A DNA stretch of 64,000 nucleotides from Papio anubis (lineage: Eukaryota; Chordata; Mammalia; Primates; Cercopithecidae), in the NCBI RefSeq assembly GCF_008728515.1, contig NC_044984.1, positions 91,497,181 to 91,561,180 of the forward strand. Direction: 5' to 3'. The stretch's first letter is position 1; the number at the start of each line of letters is the position of its first letter. The translations under genes were made by a program, and so were the position numbers. Shown here one piece after another: positions 11,530 through 22,814 of the stretch. The notes under the pieces are model-generated. The model saw only the letters and a list, made by a program, of their open reading frames with translations, did no database searches and was not told the DNA's origin.

Positions 11530-14500
11530 TTAGCTCCCACTTATGAGTGAGAACATATGATGTTTGGTTTTCTATTCCTGAGTTACTTCACTTAGAATAA
11601 TAGTCTCCAATCTCATCCAGGTTGCTGCAAATGCCAATAATTCTTTCCTTTTTATGGCTGAGTAGTATTCCATCATATATATATATATATACACACTACA
11701 GTTTGTTTATTCACTTGTTGATTGATGGGGATTTGGGTTGGCTCTATGTTTTTGCAATTGTGAATTGTGCTGTTACAAACATGCGTGTGTAAGTATCTTT
11801 TTTGTATAATGACTTCTTTTCCTCTGGGTAGATACCTAGAGGTGTTATTGCTGGATCAAATGGTAGTTCTACTTTTAGTTCTTTAAGGAATTTCCATACT
11901 GTTTTCCGCAGTGGTTGTACTAGTTTACATCCCCACCAGCAGTGTAGAAGTGTTCCCTGTTCAGTGCATCCACACCAACATCTATTTTTTAAATTTTTTT
12001 TGATTATGGTCATTCTTGCAGGAATAAGGTGGTATTGCATTTTGGTTGTGATTTGCATTTCCCTGATCATTAGTGATGTTGAGCACTTTTTTCATGTTTG
12101 TTGGCTATTTGTATATCTTCTTTTGAAAGTTGTCTATTCATATCCTTAGCCCACTTTTTGATGGGATTGTTTGTTCTTATCTCGTTGATTTGTTTGAGTC
12201 CATTGTAGATTCTGGATATTAGTCCTTTGTCAGAGGTACAAATTGTGAAGATTTTCTCCCACACTGTGTGTTGTCTGTTTACTCTGCTGACCGTTCTTTT
12301 GCCATGCAAAAGCTCTTTAGCTTAATTAAGTCCCAGCTATTTATCTTTGTTTTTATTTCATTTGCTTTTGGGTTCCTGGTCATGAAATCTTTGCCTAAAC
12401 CAATGTCTAGAAGGATTTTATCCAATGTTATCTTCTAGAATTTTTATAATTTCAGGTATTAGATTTAAGTCTGTAATCCATCTTGAGTTGATTTTTGTTT
12501 AAGGTGAGAGATGAGGATCCAGTTTCATGCTACATGTGGTTAGTCAATTATCCCAGCACCATTCGCTGAAAAGGGTGTTCTTTCCCCACTTTACATTTTT
12601 GTTTGCTTTGTCAAAGATCAGTTGGCTGTAAGTATTTGGGTTTATTTCTGGGTTCCCTATTCTGTTCCATTGGTCTATGTGCCTATTTTTATACCAGTAC
12701 CATGCCATTTTAGTTTGAAATCAGGTAATGTGATGCCTCCAGATTTGTTATTTTTGCTTAGTCTTGTTTTGGCTATGCAGGTTCTTTTTTGGTTTCATAT
12801 GAATTTTAGAATTGTTTTTTCTAATTCTGTGAAGAATGATAGTGGTATTTCAATGAGAATTGCATTGAATTTGTAGATTGCTTTTGGCAGTATGATCACT
12901 TTCACAATATTGATTTTGCCTATCCGTGAGCATGGGATGTGTTTCCATTTGTTTGTGTCATCTATGATTTCTTTTAGCAGTGTTTTGTAGTTTCCCTTGT
13001 AGAGTCTTTCACTTCCTTGGTTAGGTGTATTCCTAAGTATTTTATTTTATTTTTGCATCTATTATAAAAGGGGTTGAGTTCTTGATTTGATTCTCAGCTT
13101 GGTCACTATTGGTGTATAGAAGAGCTACAGATTTGTGTACATTAATTTTGTATCTTGAAACTTTGCTGAATTCTTTTATCAGTTCTAGGAGCTTTCTGGA
13201 GGAGCCTTTAGGATTTTCTATGTAAATGATTATATCATCAGCAAACAGTGACAGTTTGACCCCTCTTTACCGATTTGGATGCCCTTCATTTCTTTCTCTT
13301 GTCTAATTGTTCTGGCTAGGACTTCCAGTATTATGTTGAAGAGGAGTGGTGAGAGTGGGCATCGTTGTCTTGTTTTAGTTCTCAGTGGAAATGCTCTCAA
13401 CTTTTCCCCTTTCAGTATTATGTTGGCTGTGGGTTTGTCATAGATGGCTTTTGTTATATTGAGATATGTCCCTTGTATGCTGATTTTGCTGAGAGTTTTA
13501 ATCATAAAGGAATGCCAGATTTTGTCCAAAGCTTTTTCTGCATCTATTGAGATGATCATGTGATTTTTGTTTTTTAATTCTCTTTATGTGGTATATCATA
13601 TTTATTGACTTGCATATGTTAAACCATCTCTGCATTCCTGGTATGAAACCCACTTAATCATGGTGGATTATCTTTTTGATATGTTGTTGGATTTGGCTAG
13701 CTAGTATTTTGTTAAGGATTTTTGCATCTATATTCATCAGGGATATTGGTCTGTAGTTTTCTTTTTCAGTTATGTCCTTTCCTGGTTTTGGTATTAGGGT
13801 GATACTGGCTTCATAGAATGATTTAGGGAGGATTCCCTCTATATCTATCTTGTGAAATAGTGTCAATAGGATTAGTACCAATTCTTCTTTGAATGGTAGA
13901 ATTCTGCTGTGAATCTGTCTGGTCCTGAACTATTTTTTGTTGGTAATTTTTAAATTGCCATTTTAATCTTGCTGCTTGTTATTGGTCTGTTCAGTGTATT
14001 GAATTCTTCCTGATTTAAGCTGGGAGAGTTTTATCTTTCCAGGAATTTATCCGTCTCTTCTAGATTTTCTAGTTAATGCATGTATAGATATTCATAGTAG
14101 CCTTGAATGACCTTTTGTATTTCTGTGGTGTCAGTTGTAATATCTCCCATTTCATTTCTTATTGAGCTTATTTGGATTTTCTCTCTTCTTTTCTTGGTTA
14201 ATCTTGCTAAAGGGCTATCAATTTTATTTACCTTTTCAAATAACTAGATTTTTGTTTCATTTATCTTTTGTATTTTTTTTATTTCAATTTCATTTAGTTC
14301 TGCTCTGATCTTGGTTATTTCCTTTCTTCTGCTGGGTTTGGGTTTGGTTTGTTCTTGTTTCTCTAGTTCCTTGAGGTGTGACCTTAGATTGTCTGTCTGT
14401 GCTCTTTCAGACTTTTTGATGTAGGCGTTTAGGGCTGTAGACTTTCCTCTTAGCACTGCCTTTGCTGTGTCCCAGAGGTTTTGATAGGTTTTGTCACTAT

Positions 14501-15633
14501 TGTCATTCAGTTCAAATAATTTTTTAATTTCCATCTTGATTTCATTTTTGACCCAATGATCACTCAGGAGCAGGTTGTTTAATTTCCATGTATTTGCATG
14601 TTCTGAAGGTACGTTTTGGAGTTTATTTCCAGTTTTATTCCACTGTGGTCTGAGAAAGTGCTTGATATAGCTTCAATTTTCTTAAATTTATTGAGGCTCG
14701 TTTTGTGGCCTATCATATGGTCTATCTTGGATAAAGTTCCATGTACTGTTGAATAGAATGTTCAACAGTTGTTGGATGGAATGTTCTGTATGTATCTGTA
14801 AAGCCCATTTGTTCCAGGGTATAGTTTAAATTTATTGTTTCTTCGTTGACTCTGTCTTGATGAACTGTCTAGTGCTGTCAGTGGAGTATTGAAGTCCCTA
14901 TTATTGTGTTGCTGTCTATCTCATTTCTTAGGTTTATTAATAATCATTTTATAAATTCAGGAGCTCCAGTGTTAGGTGCATATATATTTAGGATTGTGAT
15001 ATTTTCCTGTTGGACAAGACCTTTTATCATTATGTAACATCCCTCTTTGTCTTTTTTAACTGTTGTTGCTTTAAAGTTTGTTTTGTCTGATGTAGGAATA
15101 GCTATTCCTGCTCACTTTTCATGTCCATTTGTCCGAAATGTCTTTTTTCCACCCCTTTACCTTAAGTTTGTGCTAGTCTTTTTTTTTTTTTGAGACGGAG
15201 TCTCACTCTGTAGCCCAGGCTGGAGTGCAGTGGCCGGATCTCAGCTCACTGCAAGCTCCGCCTCCCGGGTTCACGCCATTCTCCTGCCTCAGCCTCCCGA
15301 GTAGCTGGGACTACAGGCGCCTGCCACCTCACCCGGCTATTTTTTGTATTTCTTAGTAGAGACGGGGTTTCACCGTGTTAGCCAGGATGGTCTCGATCTC
15401 CTGACCTCGTGATCCGCCCATCTCGGCCTCCTAAAGTGCTGGGATTACAGGCTTGAGCCACCGCGCCCGGCCTTGTGCTAGTCTTTATGTGTTAGGTGAG
15501 TCTCTTGAAGGCAGCGGATAGTTGGTTGGTGAATTCTTATCCATTCTGCGATTATGTATCTTTTAAGTGGAGCATTTAGGCCATTTACATTCAATGTTAG
15601 TATTGAGATATGAGGTACCATTCCATTCATCAT
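11530..15633 (-). pseudogene. L1 ORF2 remnant (endonuclease-reverse transcriptase)
   Basis: ORF2p nicks target DNA and reverse-transcribes L1 RNA. The remnant starts at an ATG complementary to 15631-15633, soon followed by TLNVNGLNAP-like endonuclease sequence (about 15570-15600), and ends at a TAA complementary to 11530-11532. Removing the Alu and one duplicated target leaves about 1,266 codons, close to the usual 1,275. Reverse-transcriptase blocks are readable at 13654-13881 (YRPISLMNIDAKILNKILA) and 13230-13559 (SIDAEKALDK, SPLLFNIILEVLARTIRQ). The FADD catalytic codons lie at 13234-13245. The C-terminal cysteine segment is at 11744-12070. Stops and frameshifts separate these blocks, and an AluYRa (15181-15472) interrupts the endonuclease. 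Long dead. Confidence 0.85.
15181..15472 (-). mobile_element. AluYRa-type SINE, antisense, inside the L1 ORF2 remnant
   Basis: Very low divergence. Diagnostic words are 'cagtggccggatctcagctc', 'gccacctcacccggcta' and 'gcttgagccaccgcgcccgg'. As I know the families, this combination marks the Old World monkey AluYRa lineage. Perfect 13-bp target duplications 'ttgtgctagtctt' at 15168-15180 and 15473-15485. Confidence 0.93.
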
Positions 15634-15707
15634 GCTATTTGTTGCCTGTATACCTTGTTTTTGTTTTCTTTTTTAATTGTATTTTTGTCTTATAGGTCCT
15701 GTGAGAT

Positions 15708-16683
15708 TTATGCTTTGAAGAGGTTCTGTTTTGATGTGTTTCCAGGATTTGTTTCAAGATTTAGATCTCCTTTTAGCAGTTCTGGTAGTGGTGGCTTGGT
15801 AGCAGTGAATTCTCTCAGCATTTGTTTGTCTGAAGAAGACTGTATCTTTCCTTCATATGTGAAACTTAGTTTCGCTGGATATAAAATTCTTGGCTGGTAA
15901 TTGTTTTGTTTGAGGAGGCTGAAGATAGGGTTCCAAGCACTTCTAGCTTGTAGGTTTTCTGCTGAAAAATCTGCTGTTAATCTGATAGGTTTTCCCTTAT
16001 AGGTTATTTGGTGCTTTGTGTCACAGATCTTAAGATTCTTTCCTTCATCTTAACTTCAGATAACCTGATGACAATGTGCCTAGGCTATGATTATTTTGCA
16101 ATGAATTTCCCAGGTGTTCTTTGTGCTTCTTGCATTTGGATGTCTAGGTCTGTAGCAAGGCTGAGGAAGTTTTCCTCAATTATTCCCCCAAATATGTTTT
16201 CCAAACTTTTAGATTTCTCTTCTTCCTCAGGAATATCAATTATTCTTAGGTTTGGTTGTTTAACATAATCCCAGACTTCTTTGAGGCTTTGTTCATATTT
16301 TCTTATTCTTTATTCTTTGTCTTCATTGAATTGGGTTAATTTGAAGACCTGTCTTCAAGCCCTGAATTTCTTTATTCTACTTGTTCAGTTCTATTGCAGA
16401 CTTTCCAGATAATTTTGCATTTCTGTAAGTGTGTCCATTGTTTCCTGAAGTTTTGATTGTTTTTTATTCATGCTATCTATTTCCTTGAATATTTCTCCCT
16501 TCACTTCTTGTATCATTTTTTTTTTATTTCCTTACATTGGGCTTCATCTTTCTCTGGTTCCTCCCTGATTAGCTTAATAACTAACCTCCTAAATTCTTTA
16601 TCAGGTAGATTAGGGATTTCTTCTTGGTTCGAATCAACTGACGGTGAACTAGTGTGATTTTTTTGGAGGTGTTAAAGAATCAT
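15708..16683 (-). pseudogene. L1 ORF1 remnant (RNA-binding chaperone)
   Basis: ORF1p is the trimeric coiled-coil RNA-binding protein of L1 particles. An ATG complementary to 16681-16683 opens a frame beginning like an L1PB-age ORF1 (asparagine/glutamate-rich, NQEEIPNLPDKEFRRL near 16560-16640). The C-terminal LPELLKGDLNLE-like segment ends at a TAA complementary to 15708-15710. The 976-nt span equals about 325 codons, near the usual 338. No long open segment survives, so it is broken by several frameshifts or stops. Confidence 0.78.
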
Positions 16684-17046
16684 GTTTTGTCATATTACCA
16701 GAGTTGGTTTTCTGGTTACTTCTTATTTTGGTAGGCTCTGTCAGAGGGAAAGTCTAGGGTTGAAGGCTTTTGTCCCACAGGCTGTTCCATTGATGTAGTA
16801 CTCTCCCTTTTCTCTATAGATGTGGCTTTCTGAGAGCTGAGGGGTAGTGATTGTTATCTCTCTTCTGGGTCTAGCCACCCAGCAAGTCTACCAGGCTCTG
16901 GGCTGGTACTGGGAGCTGTCTAAACAGAGTCCTGTGATGTTAATCATCTGTGGGTCTCTCAGCTGTGGATACCAGCACAGTATTTGGGGTGTATTCTGGG
17001 TCCTACAGGAGCAATCTGATTCCTTCAGGAGGCCTGTGGGTCCTCT

Positions 17047-17830
17047 CTGGTGCAGTCATTTTGGAAGACAGTTTGGAAGTTTCTTACAAAACTAATAATA
17101 CTCTTATCATATTATCCAGCAATCACACTCCTTAGTATCTGCCCAAAGGAATTGAAAACTTATGTTCATACAATAACCTGCACATGTATGTTTATAGTAG
17201 CTTTATTTATAATTGCCCAAACTTGGAAGCAATCAGATGTTCTTGAGTAGGTGAATGAATAAATAAACTGTGTTGCATCCAGACAATGGAATATTATTCA
17301 GTGTTAAAAAGAAATGACTTATTAAGTCATGAAAAAACATGGAGGAAACTTAAATGCATATTACTAAATGAAAGAAACCAATCTGAAAAGGCTGCATACA
17401 GTTTGATTTCAAGTATATGACATCCTGTAAACTGGAGACAATACAAAAGATCATTGGTAGCCAGGAATTGATAGAGGAGGCAGGGATGAATAAGCAATGC
17501 ATAGAGGATTTTTTTAAGACACTGATAATACTTTATATGATGTTATAATGATGGATACATGTCATTATGTAGTTGTCCAAACCCATAGAATATGCAACAC
17601 CAAAAGTGAATCCTAATGTAAACTATACACTTCGAGCAAAATGATGTGTCAATGTGGGTTCATCAATTGTAACAAAAGTACTGCTGTGTGGGGGATTTTG
17701 ATCATAGGGGAAGCTATACTTGCGAAGGGGCAAGAAATATAAGGGAAATCTCTGTACCTTCTGCTCAATTTTACTGTAAAGTTAAAACTACTCTAAAAAG
17801 TTAGGTCTATTGACAAATGTAAAAATTGTT
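17047..17830 (+). mobile_element. Old L1 (L1M) 3' part: ORF2 end and 3' UTR, sense
   Basis: Resumes the element of 10610-11310 at 'ggtgcagtcattttggaagacag'. It continues through 'ataattgcccaaacttggaag', 'acaatggaatattattcag' and the L1M 3' UTR ('ccatagaatatgcaacacc', 'ctgctcaattttactgt'), ending near 'aggtctattga'. Confidence 0.9.
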
Positions 17831-19489
17831 TTCAAATTCAGATTAGTAATTCAACCTGATCACTGAAAAGTATTTAACCTGCAGGGCCTGCTTCAATGGT
17901 TAGATAACATCTTAAAATTTCTAGAGATTGAAGGTACTTTGTAATTTATCTAATGCAATCATTGAGTTTTATAACTGAGGAAACTAAGATCTAAAGAGTT
18001 TCCTTTTTTCCAAGATTTTATGATATAAGCTTTTGTTCACAGAGTCAAGATGTGTTTAGATTTCTTCCAGCCTAATTGAACACTTTTTCTATGCTATCTT
18101 TCTGACTCTTATTGGCTCTTTGGAAATTTTAGCACAATTTTTATGCAAACAATGTATGTATCTTGGGGCCTCAATGTATATATTCAGGGGCCTCATAAGT
18201 TTAAGTTACCCATCCTCACTGCACTACTACTTAGAATATTAATTTGTTTTAGAATTCCTTGCTCAGTAAAGTTCCAAACAGTTACAAATCTGGAATTAGT
18301 GTTATTCAAATGACTATTAGCGTATTTTAATAGTGCCTGTAATTTCATTGTGCTTTATAAGATTTTTAACAGGATACATTTTGTTTGCATGCGTGTGCAT
18401 TTTCCCATCTTGAAAAAATAAAAATTAAGCTTTTTAAAGCTAATAACTCAAGGAGAAACCCAACCATGTTTTAATTTGACAACGTTAGTCACGTGCATGC
18501 CAGAATCACAGCTTGCATTTTCCCCCTTACTATGCAATTATCTGTAAATACTGTATGTGCTTGGCTAAAATGCTAGGAAGTCTACAATTATATTAATGTA
18601 GTTCCTTAATTGCATATAATGAGATTTTCAGGCTACTGCAACCTATCACATTTATCATATTCTTAATAAAATTATTCCGTTTTTGTCTAAGGCCTTTTTA
18701 TTTACTCTTCATTTAATTTAGAGGAACTCTAAAAAATAATTCAATTCTTGAGAAATTAAATCATTTTGGATGAAGGAGGAAAATATGAAATTCAGGTTAA
18801 GAACTGAATCTACTTACGAAGCAGTTACCAAAAACTCCAAGTCTCGTTGATGAGACATTTTGTGCCCCAGGTGGCAAACATTAACAAGTGAGTCATGCTA
18901 GGACTCTTTGCTTATGAGATTCCCAGCTGTCCTTTGGGGCAAAATATGAATGTTTGTAACCCCTTTGATGTCTAAAACAGGTATCCCTTGGTATATAAAG
19001 TAGACGTGTTCTCCTCCACAAGTTAGTTACCTTTAAGGCAAATATCTTCTCATTAGTCCCATTTGCACTGACGGCCATTAAGAAATCCAACTGGTATTTC
19101 AGGACCAAAGAATCTCAAGCATATACATATGTATCTATATTTGAAATCATAATAAAGATAATTATTTATAAGAAAAGGTTAATAGTATTCAAAAATCATG
19201 GGAAAGTACACATGCTGACCCCAAAAATACCAAACTCTGTTTAATCCTGCATTGAAGAGAGAGAGTCAAGCCCTAAGGAATGAGCAAGGGAGGGCTATAG
19301 GGCCCAGGCAGAATTCATTATGGGTGCCCAGATCCATGAAGGGCAGGTTCCAAAGTGACTAGTTCGGTATTGACTTGCTCACTCTCTCCAGTTCTCACTC
19401 ATCCTCTTTCTTGACATTGCTCTAGCCTCATCACACCTGTTATTTGCTCAAAGCTTTCATTCTGGTGTCTCCAACTCCAGCATTGAATT
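17831..19489. other. Unique AT-rich DNA; possible conserved non-coding segment
   Basis: No confident transposon in 1.65 kb. The part at 18440-18790 is rich in homeodomain-like TAAT and ATGCAATTA words and has no open frame. Conservation cannot be tested here. Confidence 0.4.
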
Positions 19490-19503
19490 CCTCTCTCCAC
19501 CAT

Positions 19504-19770
19504 TTTTTTTTTTTTTTTTTGAGATGGAATCTCGCTGTGTCACCCAGGCTGGAGTGCAATGTCATGATCTTGGCTCATTGCAACCTCTACCTCCTCCGCT
19601 CAAGGAATCCACCCACCTCAGCCTCCTCAGTAGCTGGGACCACAGGCACATGCCACCATGCCCAGCTAATTTTTTTGTATGTTTTTGTAGAGACGGGGTT
19701 TCACCATGTTGCCCAGGCTGGTCTCAAACACCTGAGCTCAAGTCATCTGCCCACCTTGGCTTCCCAAAGT
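19504..19770 (-). mobile_element. AluJ-type SINE, antisense, 5' truncated
   Basis: Poly-T start and antisense Alu words such as 'gccaccatgcccagctaatt', stopping at 'cttcccaaagt' so that the last 40 or so bases of the head are missing. Weak 9-bp flanking match 'cctctctcc' (19490-19498 and 19771-19779). Confidence 0.88.
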
Positions 19771-19779
19771 CCTCTCTCC

Positions 19780-20103
19780 TTACAGTTGGGCAGAAGACCT
19801 TGGATGCATGTGTGGGAGCAGCCAAACTGTTTCTTTTTCCAGCTTCTGGAGAACCTTGGCACAGAAATGAATGTGTAGGCCCAGACATGCTGCTTTTGTC
19901 TTCCGGTCTCACCACACCTCACAGAATCTTCTCTCCAGGTTGATAGTAGCCTCCAGCTGCTCCATGGGCTCAGTGAAAACTTCTTCTGGACTGTGGCCCC
20001 TGGGTCCTGAGAGTATGAATTCTGTCTTGGACCACATAGTTTCTAGAGAAGTAGTGTATTCCTCCAGTAATGCCAAGTTCCCCAGAAAATCTATGGCCAT
20101 TGA
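19780..20103 (-). other. Possible decayed coding sequence, unidentified
   Basis: On the minus strand one frame is open from about 20103 to a TGA at 19909-19911 (63 codons from ATG at 20100). It stays open in the same frame for another 42 codons to a TAA at 19780-19782. The translation is protein-like in composition (LEEYTTSLETMW, EPMEQLEATINLERRF, then CAKVLQKLEKE), with acidic helical stretches. I do not recognise a family. There is no A-tail or splice signal to show a processed copy. It may simply be unique DNA with a lucky frame. Confidence 0.25.
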
Positions 20104-20257
20104 TGCTATGGTCTAAGGGACACTGGAAGAAGTCGGGGTGGGAAGAAGAGTGATAACATGTGTTGAGAGGAGGAGAACAGATAATGACATAGAGACATTT
20201 GAAGACAGGAAGTCCCTAGTCAAGGTCTGATTTGCTCAAGTGCATTGGTGACCATCA

Positions 20258-20455
20258 GAGACAGCACAGCATGGGGGTTGTAAGCCCAGACAATGGAACT
20301 AGGATTCAAATCCCAGTACCACTTGTTGGGTGTGTGATCTTTGGCAAGTTATTTGCTCCTCTGTGCCTAATTTTCTAACAGCCCATATAAGGTTATGGTG
20401 AGGCATTTTTAAGAAGCAGAAAGTAAATGTTAAGGCATGTATGCTATTACCAGTA
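20258..20455 (+). mobile_element. MIR SINE, sense
   Basis: 'ggattcaaatcccagtacc', 'gtgtgatctttggcaagtt' and 'cctctgtgcctaattttc' are consecutive MIR core words. Confidence 0.87.
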
Positions 20456-22427
20456 GCCCCAGGGTCAAGTGCATGCTCAGTTCACTCTTCTTATGAAGTG
20501 CCTTGCACTAGTTTTGGAGTTAAAATATTGTCTATCTTTGGGTAAAATTATTACACTTGGATTTTTAGGGACTGTAGGTAGCATCTATTTGTTTCCTGTT
20601 ACATACATACTGTTACTGTGAAATGCTGCTTGTCAGGTTGCTGTCTCATGAAATATTTGTCCTATGTGCAATACGTATTTAACATATATGGGGATCAGGG
20701 CCCCACACACTGGAAGCCTTAAATTGTAGCATCTCTAATAACAAAAGGCTTTAAGGCATTTTCCTTTAGAACAACATGTGTATATTTTCTATGAACCAAA
20801 TGCTTTCCTTCATGATTTTCTTTTCTGGTAATATCTGTCTCCTCCGCAACCATCTCCCAAGTCCTTAATCCTGAGTACTAAATACTGTCTTTAGTAGTGC
20901 TCCATGAAGGTTGAGAGTCCTTGGTTTTATATTTATTCTACTGAGAACTATCATTCAGGTCTTATTGGTGAACATAAGGATGATGAAGTAGACTTCAGGA
21001 GAAATTCTTACTTTCTACTTCCTCTTCCTCTTTGCCTTTTGCAAGGAGTTTTCTTGTTGGTTAGACAAATTTTAAAAAATACCAAAGCCTAGAATAATCT
21101 TTTTGTTTGCTTCTTTGCACAGTTTAATGGAATTATAGTTTTGGAAATGTTGAAATTGGGTGTGATGTGTGGAGGACTAGCTCTCTGCGGCTGCCTGGAG
21201 AGTGTGAGAATGTTTAGGGGCACTGCGTTATTTGCTAGCCTGCCTGCCTGCTTGACCTGACGTGTTGGCATCTGAGAGAAATGAGTCTCAGGAGAGAATT
21301 TATTTGGGTCACCATAGCAACAGGAGGGGGTGTGCAGCGATCAGTCTGGAAGCCTATAAAGAATGCACACAAGTCAGTATGACAACTGCAATACCTACAC
21401 TTAAGCTCTCTGAGTTGAAATGTTTCAGGGAAAGTCTAATATTTAACTTTTCCAGTGGCATTCAAACTTTTCTTTGGCCATTGGTGGTTAATGTGGCATG
21501 ACTCAGACTTTGATGTCTGATGTCTTTTTAAGAAGTTCGATTCCTACAGGAATTCAGTGACTATTACATTTTGAGTCATAATACTCCTGTGGCAGTCTAC
21601 CAGGAATAAACTTTTTTTTTTTTAAATTATCTTGTTCTATCTTTTTGGCTTCTGACTAATAAAAAAATATGTTCTTTTTACTGATGTGTACTAACTCTGG
21701 GTGTCCTTCTTTATCATTCCATCACTGAGCTGAACATTTTAAATGTCATTTAGAAGTACATTATATTGAGCTGCTCACAAAGAAATGTCTTTCATGTTGG
21801 GATTCAATATGGGAATTTAATTCAGTCCTGCACTGAGATACTGGAAAGATTAACAGATTATGGGATGAGAATGGAAATTTAAATGACAGATCAAAGAGAG
21901 TTGAGTAGGCTGTCATCTTCTCTTCCTCAACTAAGAGACAGAAAAGTGAAATAAAACACACGTATTTGAAAAAGGATAGATATAAAAGCACATTATACAC
22001 TTTTGTTTGAAATCTCCACACTAGAACCTGTGTGTTGGAATCTGTAGATATGTGGCAATCTGGAAAATAGAGAGGTACCAGCTGACTGTCCTCTTCCCAC
22101 CCATGATATGTTCTTACTGTGTCCCAGTCTCAATCTTTTTCTTGCTCTTTTTCCTGCTTCAAATTCTCTAGTTCTCATGTGGAGCCTACTCTTAGTTCCT
22201 TCTAGGCACCGAGTAGGGTGGCCAACTGTCCCATTTTGCCTGGGACCATCACATTTTTAGCACTGAAGGTCTTGTGCAACTCCTCAGTCTCGGGCAAACC
22301 AGACAGGTTGGTTCCCCTCATACTAAGTGTTCTTTGCACATTCCTTCTTGCTTTCCGTGTTCTATTCCCCATCACCACTCTGTTCTCTGCCACTTATGAT
22401 CTGCAAGTGGTCCAGACATGAGCTGTA
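20456..22427. other. Mostly unique DNA
   Basis: No confident transposon. A more GC-rich segment at 21170-21370 includes an RFX-like site (21308-21321). Short open frames on both strands show no domain. Confidence 0.4.
21308..21321. promoter_or_regulatory. RFX X-box-like motif
   Basis: 'gtcaccatagcaac' fits the X-box consensus GTNRCC-N(0-3)-RGYAAC and is nearly palindromic. A single match in 64 kb can arise by chance. Confidence 0.3.
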
Positions 22428-22571
22428 CTGTATCTTAGCCACTAGCTACATGTGGCTATTTAAATTTGAAATAATTAAAATTAAATAACATTTAAAATGC
22501 GGTTCCTCAGTCTCTCTAGCCAAGTGCTCAATAGCCTCATGTGGCTAGTGGCTACACTATTGGACAGTGCA
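22428..22571. mobile_element. Short palindromic hAT-type DNA element
   Basis: The left end 'agccactagctacatgtggc' is the near reverse complement of the right end 'catgtggctagtggctacac', which is followed by 'tattggacagtgca'. These are the ends of a common mammalian non-autonomous hAT family that I cannot name with certainty. Confidence 0.65.
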
Positions 22572-22814
22572 ATACAGAGGATTTCTTAGAACATTCTAGC
22601 ATACAGTGCTGGTCTATGTAATAGCTCCTGAGAGAAGGGGTTGGGCACTGGCAGGAACACACAGGCAAAGTTTCCCTGCAATTTATGACTTAGATATAAT
22701 GTTAGCTGGAAACGTGAAATGCTTTCATGTTGAAGAACCAAGTCATCTTTAGGTTCCATTTTCTTTGAATTTCTCCTTATACTCACTATGGAACATGTAA
22801 TAAGGCTGTCACCT

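Larger units (their letters stand above)
11311..17046 (-). mobile_element. Near-complete L1 (L1PB-like), antisense, inserted in L1M
   Basis: Contains, in minus-strand order, a partial 5' UTR (about 16684-17046), ORF1 remnant, ORF2 remnant and 3' UTR (11311-11529). The 3' end ('ttattggggaacagatggtg' in plus reading) fits L1PB-age elements. The 5' end is truncated. Without the inner Alu the element is about 5.4 kb. Neither reading frame is intact, so it cannot mobilise. I did not find clear target duplications; the host bases 'gcaaaat' appear missing at the junction. Confidence 0.88.

Noticed and set aside
19444..19943. Overlapping frames of 139 and 144 codons
   Set aside because: Most of each frame is an antisense Alu translated through; Alu-derived frames are common and not evidence of a gene.
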